Assembly (NCBI GenBank): GCA_047622605.1
Contig: JBLHND010000007.1
Span: 1-42,272, forward strand
Length of the DNA stretch: 42,272 nt
Direction of reading: 5' to 3'
From: Motiliproteus sp047622605
Lineage (GTDB): Bacteria > Pseudomonadota > Gammaproteobacteria > Pseudomonadales > Balneatricaceae
Positions 23,427 to 31,006 of this stretch are shown piece after piece. The notes under the pieces were generated by a model. The model was not told the DNA's origin and did not search any database. It saw nothing but the letters and a program-made list of their open reading frames with translations. Positions within the stretch are counted from its first letter, which is position 1. Every line of letters begins with the position of its first letter. Made by a program: the position numbers and the translations under genes.

Positions 23427-24277
23427 TGCTAACTGTCCATACCATCCAGGAATTACGCCAGCAGCTGAATGCGGCGCGGCGCGCGGGTAAAAAAATCGCC
23501 TTTGTACCCACCATGGGCAACCTACATCGCGGCCATATGAGCCTCATCGAAGAGGCCGTCCGCCAGGCGGATCTGGTGGTCGCCAGTATTTTTGTTAATC
23601 CGCTGCAATTTGGTGCCAACGAAGATCTGGACAGCTACCCGCGCACCCTGGAAAAAGATCAAAGCAAGCTCGAGTTCTATGGCTGCAACCTGCTGTTTGC
23701 CCCCTCAGCACATGAGATGTACCCGCGCGGCAGCGAGATCCGGACGGTGGTCGGCGTCCGTTCGCTCTCTGACCTGCACTGTGGTGACAGCCGCCCGACC
23801 CACTTTCGCGGGGTCGCTACCGTCGTGACCAAACTCTTCGGCATCGTGCAGCCAGATTGCGCGGTCTTCGGTAAAAAAGACTATCAACAGCTGGCGGTGA
23901 TTCAGCAGCTGACCGAAGACCTGAGCCTGCCCGTTGAGATCATCGGGGTCGCGACCGGCCGCGCCAACAGCGGACTGGCACTGAGTTCTCGTAATGGCTA
24001 TCTGACGGAATCCGAGCTCACAATCGCGCCCATCCTTTACGACACCCTGCATGAACTCGCCACCCAACTCAAACAGGGTGAACGCACCTTTCAGGAACTC
24101 GAGGAGTACGCCAACCAACACCTGGAGAGCAACGGCTTTATCCGGGATTACATCCATATCTGCCGACAAAGCGATCTACGCCCGGCCGCCGAGGGCGACC
24201 ATCTACTGGTCATCTTGGCGGCGGCCCATCTGGGCGCCGCCCGTCTTATCGACAACCTCGAAGTGATACTCAATTAG
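23423..24277 (+). CDS. panC: Pantothenate synthetase
   Basis: 284 residues. Joins pantoate and beta-alanine using ATP. FVPTMGNLHRGHMSLIEEA is the HIGH-type nucleotide site near residue 28, FVNPLQFGANEDLDSYPRT follows, VFGKKDYQQLAVIQQL near 150 and LALSSRNGYL near 190 complete the family pattern. ATGA overlap with panB means coupled translation. An ATGATG start offers two Met codons; the first is used here. Confidence 0.97.
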   Translation: MMLTVHTIQELRQQLNAARRAGKKIAFVPTMGNLHRGHMSLIEEAVRQADLVVASIFVNPLQFGANEDLDSYPRTLEKDQSKLEFYGCNLLFAPSAHEMYPRGSEIRTVVGVRSLSDLHCGDSRPTHFRGVATVVTKLFGIVQPDCAVFGKKDYQQLAVIQQLTEDLSLPVEIIGVATGRANSGLALSSRNGYLTESELTIAPILYDTLHELATQLKQGERTFQELEEYANQHLESNGFIRDYIHICRQSDLRPAAEGDHLLVILAAAHLGAARLIDNLEVILN

Positions 24278-24294
24278 CCCTGCGAAAAGAGCCA

Positions 24295-24351
24295 AAGGGG
24301 GCAGGTCTTTCGAAATCACATTCTATGTGCGGCGAAAAGACCTGCCCCCTT
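24295..24351. repeat. Inverted repeat of RAYT-satellite type after panC
   Basis: AAGGGGGCAGGTCTTTCG (24295-24312) and CGAAAAGACCTGCCCCCTT (24333-24351) pair with one extra base around a 20-base centre. GGGGGCAGGTCTTT resembles the arms of the RAYT relic at 11265. It may also serve to end or protect the panBC transcript, though no T-run is present. Confidence 0.75.
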
Positions 24352-24420
24352 CGCGTAGACTCCTTCGCGGGTTCAAATGTAGCCATCGACGCCTGGCTTA
24401 ATTCATCCATTGATGTTGCC

Positions 24421-25584
24421 TTAGCTATGGACCAACGCTGAAATATGGCGCCTCGGTCCATGAGCGGTCGCTTCGGCTCTTCCTAAACGAAACAGCATCT
24501 GCACGGTATCAGTCGGCGTTATATCGAAATCTTGTTTGAATGCAGCCTGTAATGGCAGCATCTCCGAGTACTCCTGCAACACTTGGCTCATGGGATGTTG
24601 CGCTAGCCCCATCGCGGTGGTCTTGAGGTTGATGCGGCAGTAATCTCTTCCCACTTTAACTTGATCGAGACGGCTATTGGTCGACGTTGAAATCCAGGCG
24701 AAGGTCGCTGTTGAGGCAGCGGTAACCCGAGTCATCTTCACCGCTTGTGCACCGAAGTCGAAAGGATCTTTTTCAACCCGCTCCCGCGATAGCAATATGT
24801 TTTCTAATACAAATTTTTTAATCCCGCTGACACCCGCCTGAGAGACCCCAAACCCGTCCCGGTACTTTCTAACTTCTTCCTCATTAAAGCGGAACATGGC
24901 GATGGTTTCATGATCGCGCGCTTGATCCCCTACTTCGATCTGCATGGCATCCGTCAGTATGTGTGCTAAACGCTGCTTGGTCTCAGTCGACTGAACAATG
25001 GTTAGGGGGGAGGTGTTTTCCTGACCATGAAAATCATACAACGTATCGATTTCTGATTGAGTTAACCGGCGGTTATCGTATTCCCGCTTATTGGAGTGTC
25101 GGGTTAATAAATGGGCGAACAGTGGATCGGGAGTGAGCCCCGGGCTTGCGATCAGTTCTATGGATGCGACCGGTTTATTGAGCAGTTCCGTGTTGCTATA
25201 CAGGCCTTGGGGGAAGTAGTCGATGCGGGCCTCATGGCCGAGTCCAGTCGCGGCTATGGCCAGGGTTTCCAGGAACGTCCCTTGCCCTATATGTATCTGT
25301 CGGTAAAAGGGGTCAGTGGCTGGCAACAACCGTTCTTGATCGACATAGAGGTCAACGCTGCGGGGGCCTGTAAGATGGATGATCCAGGGTTGTTTATTAT
25401 GGGGATTAGGACAAAGAATGGCGTAGGCCAAAACCTGCATGCGAATATCTTTTTCCGCTGGATCCGGGCCGTCCCAACCAAAGTTCAATGTCGGCTCAGC
25501 AGCGCCGCAACCCACGATAGTACTGCTAAGGGTCATGGATCCGAGGCCCAGACCAAAAACCTGAATAAAGTGTCGGCGGTTCAT
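24421..25584 (-). CDS. Tat-exported nitroreductase-like protein (Acg family)
   Basis: 387 residues. The N-terminus MNRRHFIQVFGLGLGS is a twin-arginine signal, ending at VGCG, which could be a lipobox. The nitroreductase-like core has ILCPNPHNKQPW near residue 57, a hallmark of Acg-type FMN-binding oxidoreductases, and GTFLETLAIAATGLGHEA near 102. Length fits the group (about 330-390). Substrate unknown. AGGAG precedes the ATG. It is divergent from a MarR regulator 78 bp away with a palindrome between, so it is probably that regulator's target. Confidence 0.82.
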   Translation of the reverse strand: MNRRHFIQVFGLGLGSMTLSSTIVGCGAAEPTLNFGWDGPDPAEKDIRMQVLAYAILCPNPHNKQPWIIHLTGPRSVDLYVDQERLLPATDPFYRQIHIGQGTFLETLAIAATGLGHEARIDYFPQGLYSNTELLNKPVASIELIASPGLTPDPLFAHLLTRHSNKREYDNRRLTQSEIDTLYDFHGQENTSPLTIVQSTETKQRLAHILTDAMQIEVGDQARDHETIAMFRFNEEEVRKYRDGFGVSQAGVSGIKKFVLENILLSRERVEKDPFDFGAQAVKMTRVTAASTATFAWISTSTNSRLDQVKVGRDYCRINLKTTAMGLAQHPMSQVLQEYSEMLPLQAAFKQDFDITPTDTVQMLFRLGRAEATAHGPRRHISALVHS

Positions 25585-25610
25585 AAGATGCTCCTGAATA
25601 TTAACATTCC

Positions 25611-25633
25611 AAGGAATCTATAGTATATTCCTT
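25611..25633. promoter_or_regulatory. Palindromic operator candidate between the nitroreductase and marR genes
   Basis: AAGGAAT and ATTCCTT are spaced 9 bp (CTATAGTAT). Size and location fit a MarR-type dimer site covering both divergent promoters. The centre TATAGTAT could overlap a -10 box. Confidence 0.55.
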
Positions 25634-25662
25634 AGAATTAGTTCGCAAGTAGATTTTATAGG

Positions 25663-26142
25663 GTGGTGGGAAACGTCTTGGAAAAGAGAGCGCAGACAGA
25701 AGTTCGACTGATGGTATTGCTCGGTATTATTCGGCAATTGATGGCAACCCGTGAAGCGAAACTGTTTGCAGGGATGTCACTGAACCCTTCCCAGTTCGGG
25801 GTGTTGAATCACTTTACCCATACCCCACAGCGAAGCTGGACAGTGACTGAACTGGCTGAAGTAATGGAGATTAACCAGCCGGGCATCACTAAAATAATCA
25901 CCACTCTGCTTGATCGGGGGCTGCTGAAAGCACGCAGCGATACTGAGGATAAACGCAGGCGACACCTGCAAATCACTAACCAGGGACTCAAGCTTTGTGA
26001 AGACATCCTAGGGACCCTGCTCCCTGATATTGCTCATACATTTGGAAGCTGGGAAGATTCGGAGTTATCGCAAATGCATGGCCAGATGGACAAACTAATG
26101 CACTGGCTTGATGAGCATCGCGACGATGTCATGCGGACCTGA
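25663..26142 (+). CDS. MarR-family transcriptional regulator
   Basis: Up to 159 residues. The winged helix-turn-helix is clear: WTVTELAEVMEINQPGITKI near residue 59-78, LLDRGLLKARSDTEDKRRRH as recognition end and wing (with the D-x-R-R motif). Flanking helices form the dimer region. Start choice is uncertain: GTG at 25663 or 25666, or a later TTG or ATG; none has a strong ribosome site. Divergent from the nitroreductase-like gene, so probably controls it and itself. Confidence 0.87.
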   Translation: MVGNVLEKRAQTEVRLMVLLGIIRQLMATREAKLFAGMSLNPSQFGVLNHFTHTPQRSWTVTELAEVMEINQPGITKIITTLLDRGLLKARSDTEDKRRRHLQITNQGLKLCEDILGTLLPDIAHTFGSWEDSELSQMHGQMDKLMHWLDEHRDDVMRT

Positions 26143-26191
26143 CAGACATATTTATAGGTATGCAGTGCCTTCTAGGATCAAACCACTACAG

Positions 26192-26390
26192 GCCGTTCAA
26201 TGCTCCTGCATGAACGGCACGCCCCACGTCCCACGTCCCACGTCCCTGTGAGTTGGGAGTTGGGAGTTGGGAGTTGGGAGTTGGGCGTCATTCTGCTGCT
26301 ACGGTTTCCGATTCAAGCCTTTCAAGAGACGACCTGATTACCCTCGAAACTCAGAACCCTAGGCTGGGATGCATCCCGGCCTAGGGTTCT
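26192..26390 (+). repeat. REP copy B with two tandem expansions and a 38-bp palindrome
   Basis: GCCGTTCA and TGAACGGC form the REP hairpin (26192-26218). Then CCCACGT is repeated three times (26223-26243) and GAGTTGG five times (26250-26284). A near-perfect palindrome of 38 bp, AGAACCCTAGGC and GCCTAGGGTTCT with GGGATGCATCCC at its centre, lies at 26353-26390. The block sits between convergent marR and the depolymerase gene, where it could also act as a transcription end. No gene seen here. Confidence 0.75.
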
Positions 26391-26493
26391 GATAATGACA
26401 GAGGCTAACAGTACGCCTGTATCGCGCGAATAATCAGGTAAGGACCTGCGCCCGCGCCCATCAATGCATAGCGGAGGCCGCAGTAGAAACCAG

Positions 26494-27558
26494 CTAGCGT
26501 GGCTGACTCAAGCGGTCAAGCATCGCCTTGACTGCTGCCATCTGCGGTGCTTTTTTGCTGTAGAAATTGGGCAGGAACGGGTCGGGGCTGGAGTAGCCCC
26601 AGAAATCCCAGCATCCCTCGGGATTGAGGGGAATCAATTTGCTGGCCTGGACCTGCGGATACAGCACAATGATGTTGTTGGTATCGGCCATTTCATTGTA
26701 GCCCGTGGTTGTGTAAAACAGATTGCCGATCTTGGCGGCACCCTGTTCGCATCCGTGGAAGGCGACATGCACCCTGCACGTCTCGGTATCGCAGGATTTT
26801 GGCACAAAGGCGTAAGCGGCATCACTCATACTGGTGATCGGCGAGTTTTCGAATTCATGCTGATCGAACTGAATAATTTTTCCGCTCAGCACGGTCGCCG
26901 GCGGATTCAGCGGGCCGTAGATGTGCTCCAGGATCACCTGCGACTGGGTGATGTCGCAATCATTGATGTACGGCGCCGCCGTCACATCGCAGGCGTCATC
27001 CTGGCTGTTGCTGGTTATGATCGCATGGCCGGCATCGACGTTGGTCACATATTTGATGTTCTTTTCCGGGACACCCGCCAAGGTGTAAAAAGCGGCAGTC
27101 TGATCGACGACGGCGGTCGTCACCGTCTGGTCGCTCTGTCCGCTGAACAGATAGGCCTTTTGCGTCTTCAGGTTCTCGGTATCGTCTATCAATCCGTGTT
27201 CCGCAAAGATCTTCGCCGTCGATAGCAATTCTGACGCATCCGGCGGTGACATACCCACTCGCTGCGGATTCATACAGACCGTGGTGGCAGTGAACATCGG
27301 GGCTATAAACGGGTGCGAGCCTGCACAATAGAAAGGGCCGCCAGCAATGATCCCGGCACCCACCGTGATACTGGAAAATGCGACCTGGAATTGCGCGGCC
27401 ATAAAGGCGCCCGATGACAGACCGGATACCGAGGTCTGGGTCAGATCTGTTTGATAGGATGGCAGTTTGACCGTCTGAGCCTGTGCAACAGAAACCATGC
27501 TAAGTAAAGCAAGCAGCCCGATACCCTTGCCTAATGAGGCGATGATGGGACGTTTCAT
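26494..27558 (-). CDS. Secreted PHB-depolymerase-like esterase
   Basis: 354 residues from the ATG at 27556-27558, with GGAG 7 bases upstream. A signal peptide ends near residue 28 (LLALLSMVSVAQA-Q). Alpha/beta hydrolase with lipase box GLSSG (Ser48) in SGLSSGAFMAAQF. VHVAFHGCEQGAAKIG near residue 268 is typical of PHB-depolymerase esterases, and the many Cys suggest disulfides. It probably cleaves extracellular poly(3-hydroxybutyrate) or similar polyesters; substrate is inferred from the family. The start overlaps the stop of a short upstream ORF as TGATG, which suggests coupled translation. Confidence 0.85.
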   Translation of the reverse strand: MKRPIIASLGKGIGLLALLSMVSVAQAQTVKLPSYQTDLTQTSVSGLSSGAFMAAQFQVAFSSITVGAGIIAGGPFYCAGSHPFIAPMFTATTVCMNPQRVGMSPPDASELLSTAKIFAEHGLIDDTENLKTQKAYLFSGQSDQTVTTAVVDQTAAFYTLAGVPEKNIKYVTNVDAGHAIITSNSQDDACDVTAAPYINDCDITQSQVILEHIYGPLNPPATVLSGKIIQFDQHEFENSPITSMSDAAYAFVPKSCDTETCRVHVAFHGCEQGAAKIGNLFYTTTGYNEMADTNNIIVLYPQVQASKLIPLNPEGCWDFWGYSSPDPFLPNFYSKKAPQMAAVKAMLDRLSQPR

Positions 27559-27671
27559 CAGCACTCTCCGAAAAAAATTGAAGATGAAGTGTAATCTTTT
27601 CCAAAAATCTTATTATAAATCGCCTCACCCGTTACACGGGCTCCCCCGGTGAACAATGCAACTCTGCTCAT
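27558..27671 (-). pseudogene. 37-codon upstream ORF resembling the N-terminus of an SDR (phaB-type) reductase
   Basis: Starts MSRVALFTGGARVTGEAI, very close to the usual start of acetoacetyl-CoA reductases (MSRVALVTGG-x-R-G-I-G-E-A-I). The Gly-Ile-Gly part of the nucleotide motif is replaced by Val-Thr-Gly and similarity ends after about 18 residues. AGGGA lies 10 bases upstream. Its TGA overlaps the depolymerase ATG as TGATG. It may be a decayed phaB now working as a translational leader; the homology is short, so this is a moderate call. Confidence 0.5.
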
Positions 27672-28283
27672 ATATATATTCCCTATAAGATAACTTAAAA
27701 ATTTAAATGAAATACCGCACAAACCTGTGCTCAATATATATAGTTCAAAACGTGTACTTCAGCAATACGACATTAATCGTACCTTCGGTATCCAGGTATA
27801 ATTTAATCAATACAGACCAGCAACCCTCCCCCGACAAAGATAGCGACTAAGAAACGTGTATATTTAAATAGAGGCCAAGCCGATGTCTGTTGATCTTGAA
27901 TAATCCATCAGACCGCCTAACAAGGTAGCTAACATCATGACGGGTGATGACAATTTAACGATTCATAAAAAGTAAATTAAGTCTGCCTGGAGTGGCCCGA
28001 TGAGCGTCATTGAAATGCTGAACGTGCCCGCTAAAGCTGTTGAGCAACGATCCGAGGCCCAATCTTGCGGGCCGGAATCTTAGAACACTAAGACTTAAAT
28101 GAACGGAAGAGACGTGCATCCTCATCTCGATGAGATGCCACTACAATCCGTTCAAACATGGGCATAAGGGGGCGTGCCATCGATTGGCCGTATTCTTTAC
28201 TTCAGCGTTAGCGCGCGAGGCCTTTCTCCGGTAAACAGGGCAGTGTCTTTGGACACCGGCTGATTTAGCGATGGATGAATGCG
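27672..28283. other. Long AT-rich gap before the depolymerase, no secure gene
   Basis: No conserved ORF seen. AT-rich stretches (TATATATAT near 27670-27680 and near 27735) could hold the depolymerase promoter. Two plus-strand mini-ORFs with ribosome-like sites exist at 28000-28083 (27 codons, TGGAG upstream) and 28098-28166 (22 codons); neither matches anything I know. GCCTAACAAGG near 27915 resembles half an attC site but has no partner nearby. Confidence 0.4.
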
Positions 28284-28343
28284 GGTAGATCGCTGGTAGA
28301 TCGCTGGTAGATGGCTGGTAGATGGCTGGGAGTGCATCCCAGC
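28284..28343. repeat. Four 11-bp tandem repeats leading into a REP-like palindrome
   Basis: GGTAGATCGCT twice, then GGTAGATGGCT twice (28284-28327). The last unit runs into GGCTGGGAGTGCATCCCAGCC (28323-28343), a relative of the palindromes at 13472 and 26353. Confidence 0.85.
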
Positions 28344-28367
28344 CTACAATCCAAATAAAGAGAGCGT

Positions 28368-29897
28368 CTAAAAGTACGCCTGCATCGCGCGGATAATATC
28401 CAGTCGCACCGGCAGGATCGCGGTGCCCTCAGCGAGTTCGCTGCGCAGCTGCAGCCGGTCTAACTCAACCCGTTGCAGCACTCCTTCGATCCGCCGGCCA
28501 TTGAGGGTCGTCAAGCGCAGTGGCGCACCCAGTAAGCCTGGCAACGCCCTAATCGATACCGGTTTATAGGCTGGCTGATAGCCCTGCGCCGGTCGTAACT
28601 CCGGCTGTAACAGAGAGGGCCGCGGCGCCGCGCTGATCGTCGCTCGATCCGGTTTAACGAGCCGCACCTTCGCGGGCGGCTCCAGCCCTTTTTTCTCAGG
28701 TCCTTTTTTCTCAGGTCCTTTGTTCTCAGGACCTGAGTCATTCGGCAACACGCGATCAGTCAGGGCGGGGGTAAGCGCCGCGCTGCGCACCTCTGGGGCC
28801 GTTTCTTCCGCCGTGTGGGCTCTTGTATCGGGCTGCCAGGTCAGACCCTGATGATCGGCCTCCGGGGTATTCAAGCCGATACGCACCCCAAACTGCCCCC
28901 AGCTGACGGGCGAGCGGGCTAATTCGAGCAGGTCCACGGCCTTGGCCGCACTGAGTTGCAGACTTAACCGCAGCGGTAGAAACAGGTAATCCTGATAGGC
29001 CAGCTCCAGCTCGGTCGATGCCAACCAGCCTTGCCGAGAGAGTCGCTGCCTGAGCTGGTCGGCTTGCCTCGCAACATAGACCCCTTCGACCAGGCCGGAA
29101 CGTCCGGTGGCACCGCAGTCGTACAGCAGAGCCGTCTGCGCACCCTGGTTGATATACTGGAGCGCGGCACCACCCAGGCCGATCCTATCGAGAGCGCTCA
29201 GACGCAGCTGCGGCGCCCGGACATCCAGGTCTGCATTGAAGACCAGGCGGTAGCGCTCCGGCGCGCCTAATTCGAGCCGCGCGTTGAGGTATTCTGTCTG
29301 GGTATCGAAACGGTACTCTAGGTTGCCGGTAACCAGGCTACCGCTAAAGAGCGCCTTACCCTCGGTCTCGGGGGCTGCGCGCAGTACTGCGGGTCGAAAG
29401 CAACCCAGCACCCTCAGGGTTGCGTTCACAGGCAGCACTGAGGCGTTACTCAGACGCGCCAACGCCTGCTCGGTCAGGGTAAATTCAATCCGCAGCGCGC
29501 CGGGCAGTTGCCCCTGATCCAGAGCCTGGGCCATGGTAGAAAGCTCGCGCCAGCGACTGTTGACCAGGCCCAGACTCTGGAACCGAACGGCTGCCTTCAT
29601 CCCGGGAAGCCGCAGGGTCGCACCCTCAATAGCGACGTCACCATCGAACCGACTGTCGATCTGATCGAACCTGAACTCGACCCCAGCGGGCAGGGTAGCG
29701 ATCAGACTATCGAGCACCGCGACTGCAGTTCGATGCAGGTAGAGCTGAGCGCCGGCATAGACCAACAATGGCAGCAGCAACGGCAGCAGCTTCGCCGTGC
29801 GGGCGCAGCCCAGCCACAGCCGGCTGCGGGCCGCCAGCCTGAGATACCCTCCGCTCAGACTGAGTGCAATCTTGTTGACCAATGCCATCGCGTTCAT
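28368..29897 (-). CDS. Membrane-anchored protein of unknown function
   Basis: 509 residues. One hydrophobic segment near residues 37-54 (LLPLLLPLLVYAGAQLYL) anchors a large domain that is rich in beta-strand patterns (FRFDQIDSRFDGDVAIEGAT, TGNLEYRFDTQTEYLNARLE), somewhat like AsmA/YdgA-type periplasmic proteins. Residues about 370-430 form a low-complexity linker with three G-P-E-K-K-like units from a 15-bp repeat. The C-terminal 60 residues (PGLLGAPLRLTTLNGRRIEG) form a compact, separate-looking domain. I cannot name a family. Two Met codons (residues 1 and 4) are possible starts. Confidence 0.65.
   Translation of the reverse strand: MNAMALVNKIALSLSGGYLRLAARSRLWLGCARTAKLLPLLLPLLVYAGAQLYLHRTAVAVLDSLIATLPAGVEFRFDQIDSRFDGDVAIEGATLRLPGMKAAVRFQSLGLVNSRWRELSTMAQALDQGQLPGALRIEFTLTEQALARLSNASVLPVNATLRVLGCFRPAVLRAAPETEGKALFSGSLVTGNLEYRFDTQTEYLNARLELGAPERYRLVFNADLDVRAPQLRLSALDRIGLGGAALQYINQGAQTALLYDCGATGRSGLVEGVYVARQADQLRQRLSRQGWLASTELELAYQDYLFLPLRLSLQLSAAKAVDLLELARSPVSWGQFGVRIGLNTPEADHQGLTWQPDTRAHTAEETAPEVRSAALTPALTDRVLPNDSGPENKGPEKKGPEKKGLEPPAKVRLVKPDRATISAAPRPSLLQPELRPAQGYQPAYKPVSIRALPGLLGAPLRLTTLNGRRIEGVLQRVELDRLQLRSELAEGTAILPVRLDIIRAMQAYF
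28686..28730. repeat. Three 15-bp tandem repeats in the linker of the 509-residue protein
   Basis: CCCTTTTTTCTCAGG, TCCTTTTTTCTCAGG and TCCTTTGTTCTCAGG in a row, in frame, coding on the minus strand for G-P-E-(K/N)-K units. Confidence 0.9.
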
Positions 29898-30060
29898 TTG
29901 ATTTTACTGCCTGTCCCGTCTGCCTAACCCAAGGCATTGATCAACAATGAGAAAGATCATAACACTTTAGGCGCAGATCCTATATTCAGCCGCGGGTTGC
30001 ATAAACCGCTGCGAATACAACACAATGGGAGTTCAGTATGCCCTACCGAGCAGCAGCACT

Positions 30061-30954
30061 ATGGACCACAAGGCTCTACGCCAATTTCTAGCCCTGGCTG
30101 AAACGCTCCATTTTGGTCGCGCCAGCGAACTGGCTCATGTCAGCCCATCCACCCTCAGCAGGGCGATTAAACAGCTGGAGCTGAGGGTCGGTGTTGAGTT
30201 GTTCTTGCGAGATAATCGCCGCGTCAGCCTGACGCGAGAGGGCGAGCTGTTTCTTGATTATGCCCGTGAGGCGCTGACCCAGTGGGAGCTATTACGACGC
30301 CGGCTCAGTGGCGACAGCGGTGAACTTCAGGGCGAGATCGGTATTTACTGCTCGGTGACTGCCAGCTATAGCTTTCTTTATGAGCTGCTCAGTGCCTTCC
30401 GCCGCAACCACCCTCGCATCGAGATAAAACTCCACACCGGCGATCCAGAGTCGGCCATCGGCCGGGTCCAGAGTGGTGTCGAGGAGCTGACCATCGCGGC
30501 ACGACCCGATACTCTGCCGGCAGGGTTGGCGTTTAAGCATATCGCCACCTCCGCGCTGGTCTTTATCGCGCCGGTCAGAGACCCTGGTGTCGAGCCGATA
30601 GAGATCCCCGGCAGCAACCAGGAATGGGCCAATACCCCGATGATCCTATCTGAGTCGGGACTGGCGCGCAAAAGGGTCAACCAGTGGTTCAAACACAAAC
30701 GCATTAAACCCAAGATCTACGCCCAAGTAGCCGGCCACGAAGCGATAGTCAGCATGGTCAGCCTGGGGTTCGGCGTGGGTGTGGTGCCCAAGATCGTGCT
30801 GGACAACAGCCCGCTGGCGCAGCAAGTCCGGATCCTCGCCATCCAACCGGAGCTGGAGGCTTACCAGGTCGGCCTGTTCGCGCTGGAGAAAAAACTCAAG
30901 AATCCCCTAATCCAGGCCTTCTGGTCGTCGGTCTCCCAGACCACGACCCTGTAG
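30061..30954 (+). CDS. ilvY: LysR-family regulator IlvY
   Basis: 297 residues from the ATG at 30061 (MDHKALRQFLALAETLHFGR), matching the E. coli IlvY start MDLRDLKTFLHLAESRHFGR; an in-frame ATG at 30025 would add 12 residues. The N-terminal helix-turn-helix contains HVSPSTLSRAIKQLE. In the effector domain, IYCSVTASYSFL, ELTIAARPDTLP and YAQVAGHEAIVSMVSLGFGV follow E. coli IlvY almost block by block. IlvY activates ilvC when acetolactate-type substrates accumulate. Usually it is divergent from ilvC; here ilvC lies 1.7 kb away beyond modF and the genes converge. Confidence 0.92.
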   Translation: MDHKALRQFLALAETLHFGRASELAHVSPSTLSRAIKQLELRVGVELFLRDNRRVSLTREGELFLDYAREALTQWELLRRRLSGDSGELQGEIGIYCSVTASYSFLYELLSAFRRNHPRIEIKLHTGDPESAIGRVQSGVEELTIAARPDTLPAGLAFKHIATSALVFIAPVRDPGVEPIEIPGSNQEWANTPMILSESGLARKRVNQWFKHKRIKPKIYAQVAGHEAIVSMVSLGFGVGVVPKIVLDNSPLAQQVRILAIQPELEAYQVGLFALEKKLKNPLIQAFWSSVSQTTTL

Positions 30955-31006
30955 GCTGGGCTTCAGCCCGACGCTGGCCACCGCGTGCCCGCATTGTCGA
31001 AACACC

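Noticed and set aside
26223..26284. CRISPR array
   Set aside because: Units are 7 bp with no spacers; simple tandem repeats.
27915..28210. GCCTAACAAGG and a distant GTTAGCG as a further attC site
   Set aside because: About 290 bp apart with no pairing arms between; too long for an attC.
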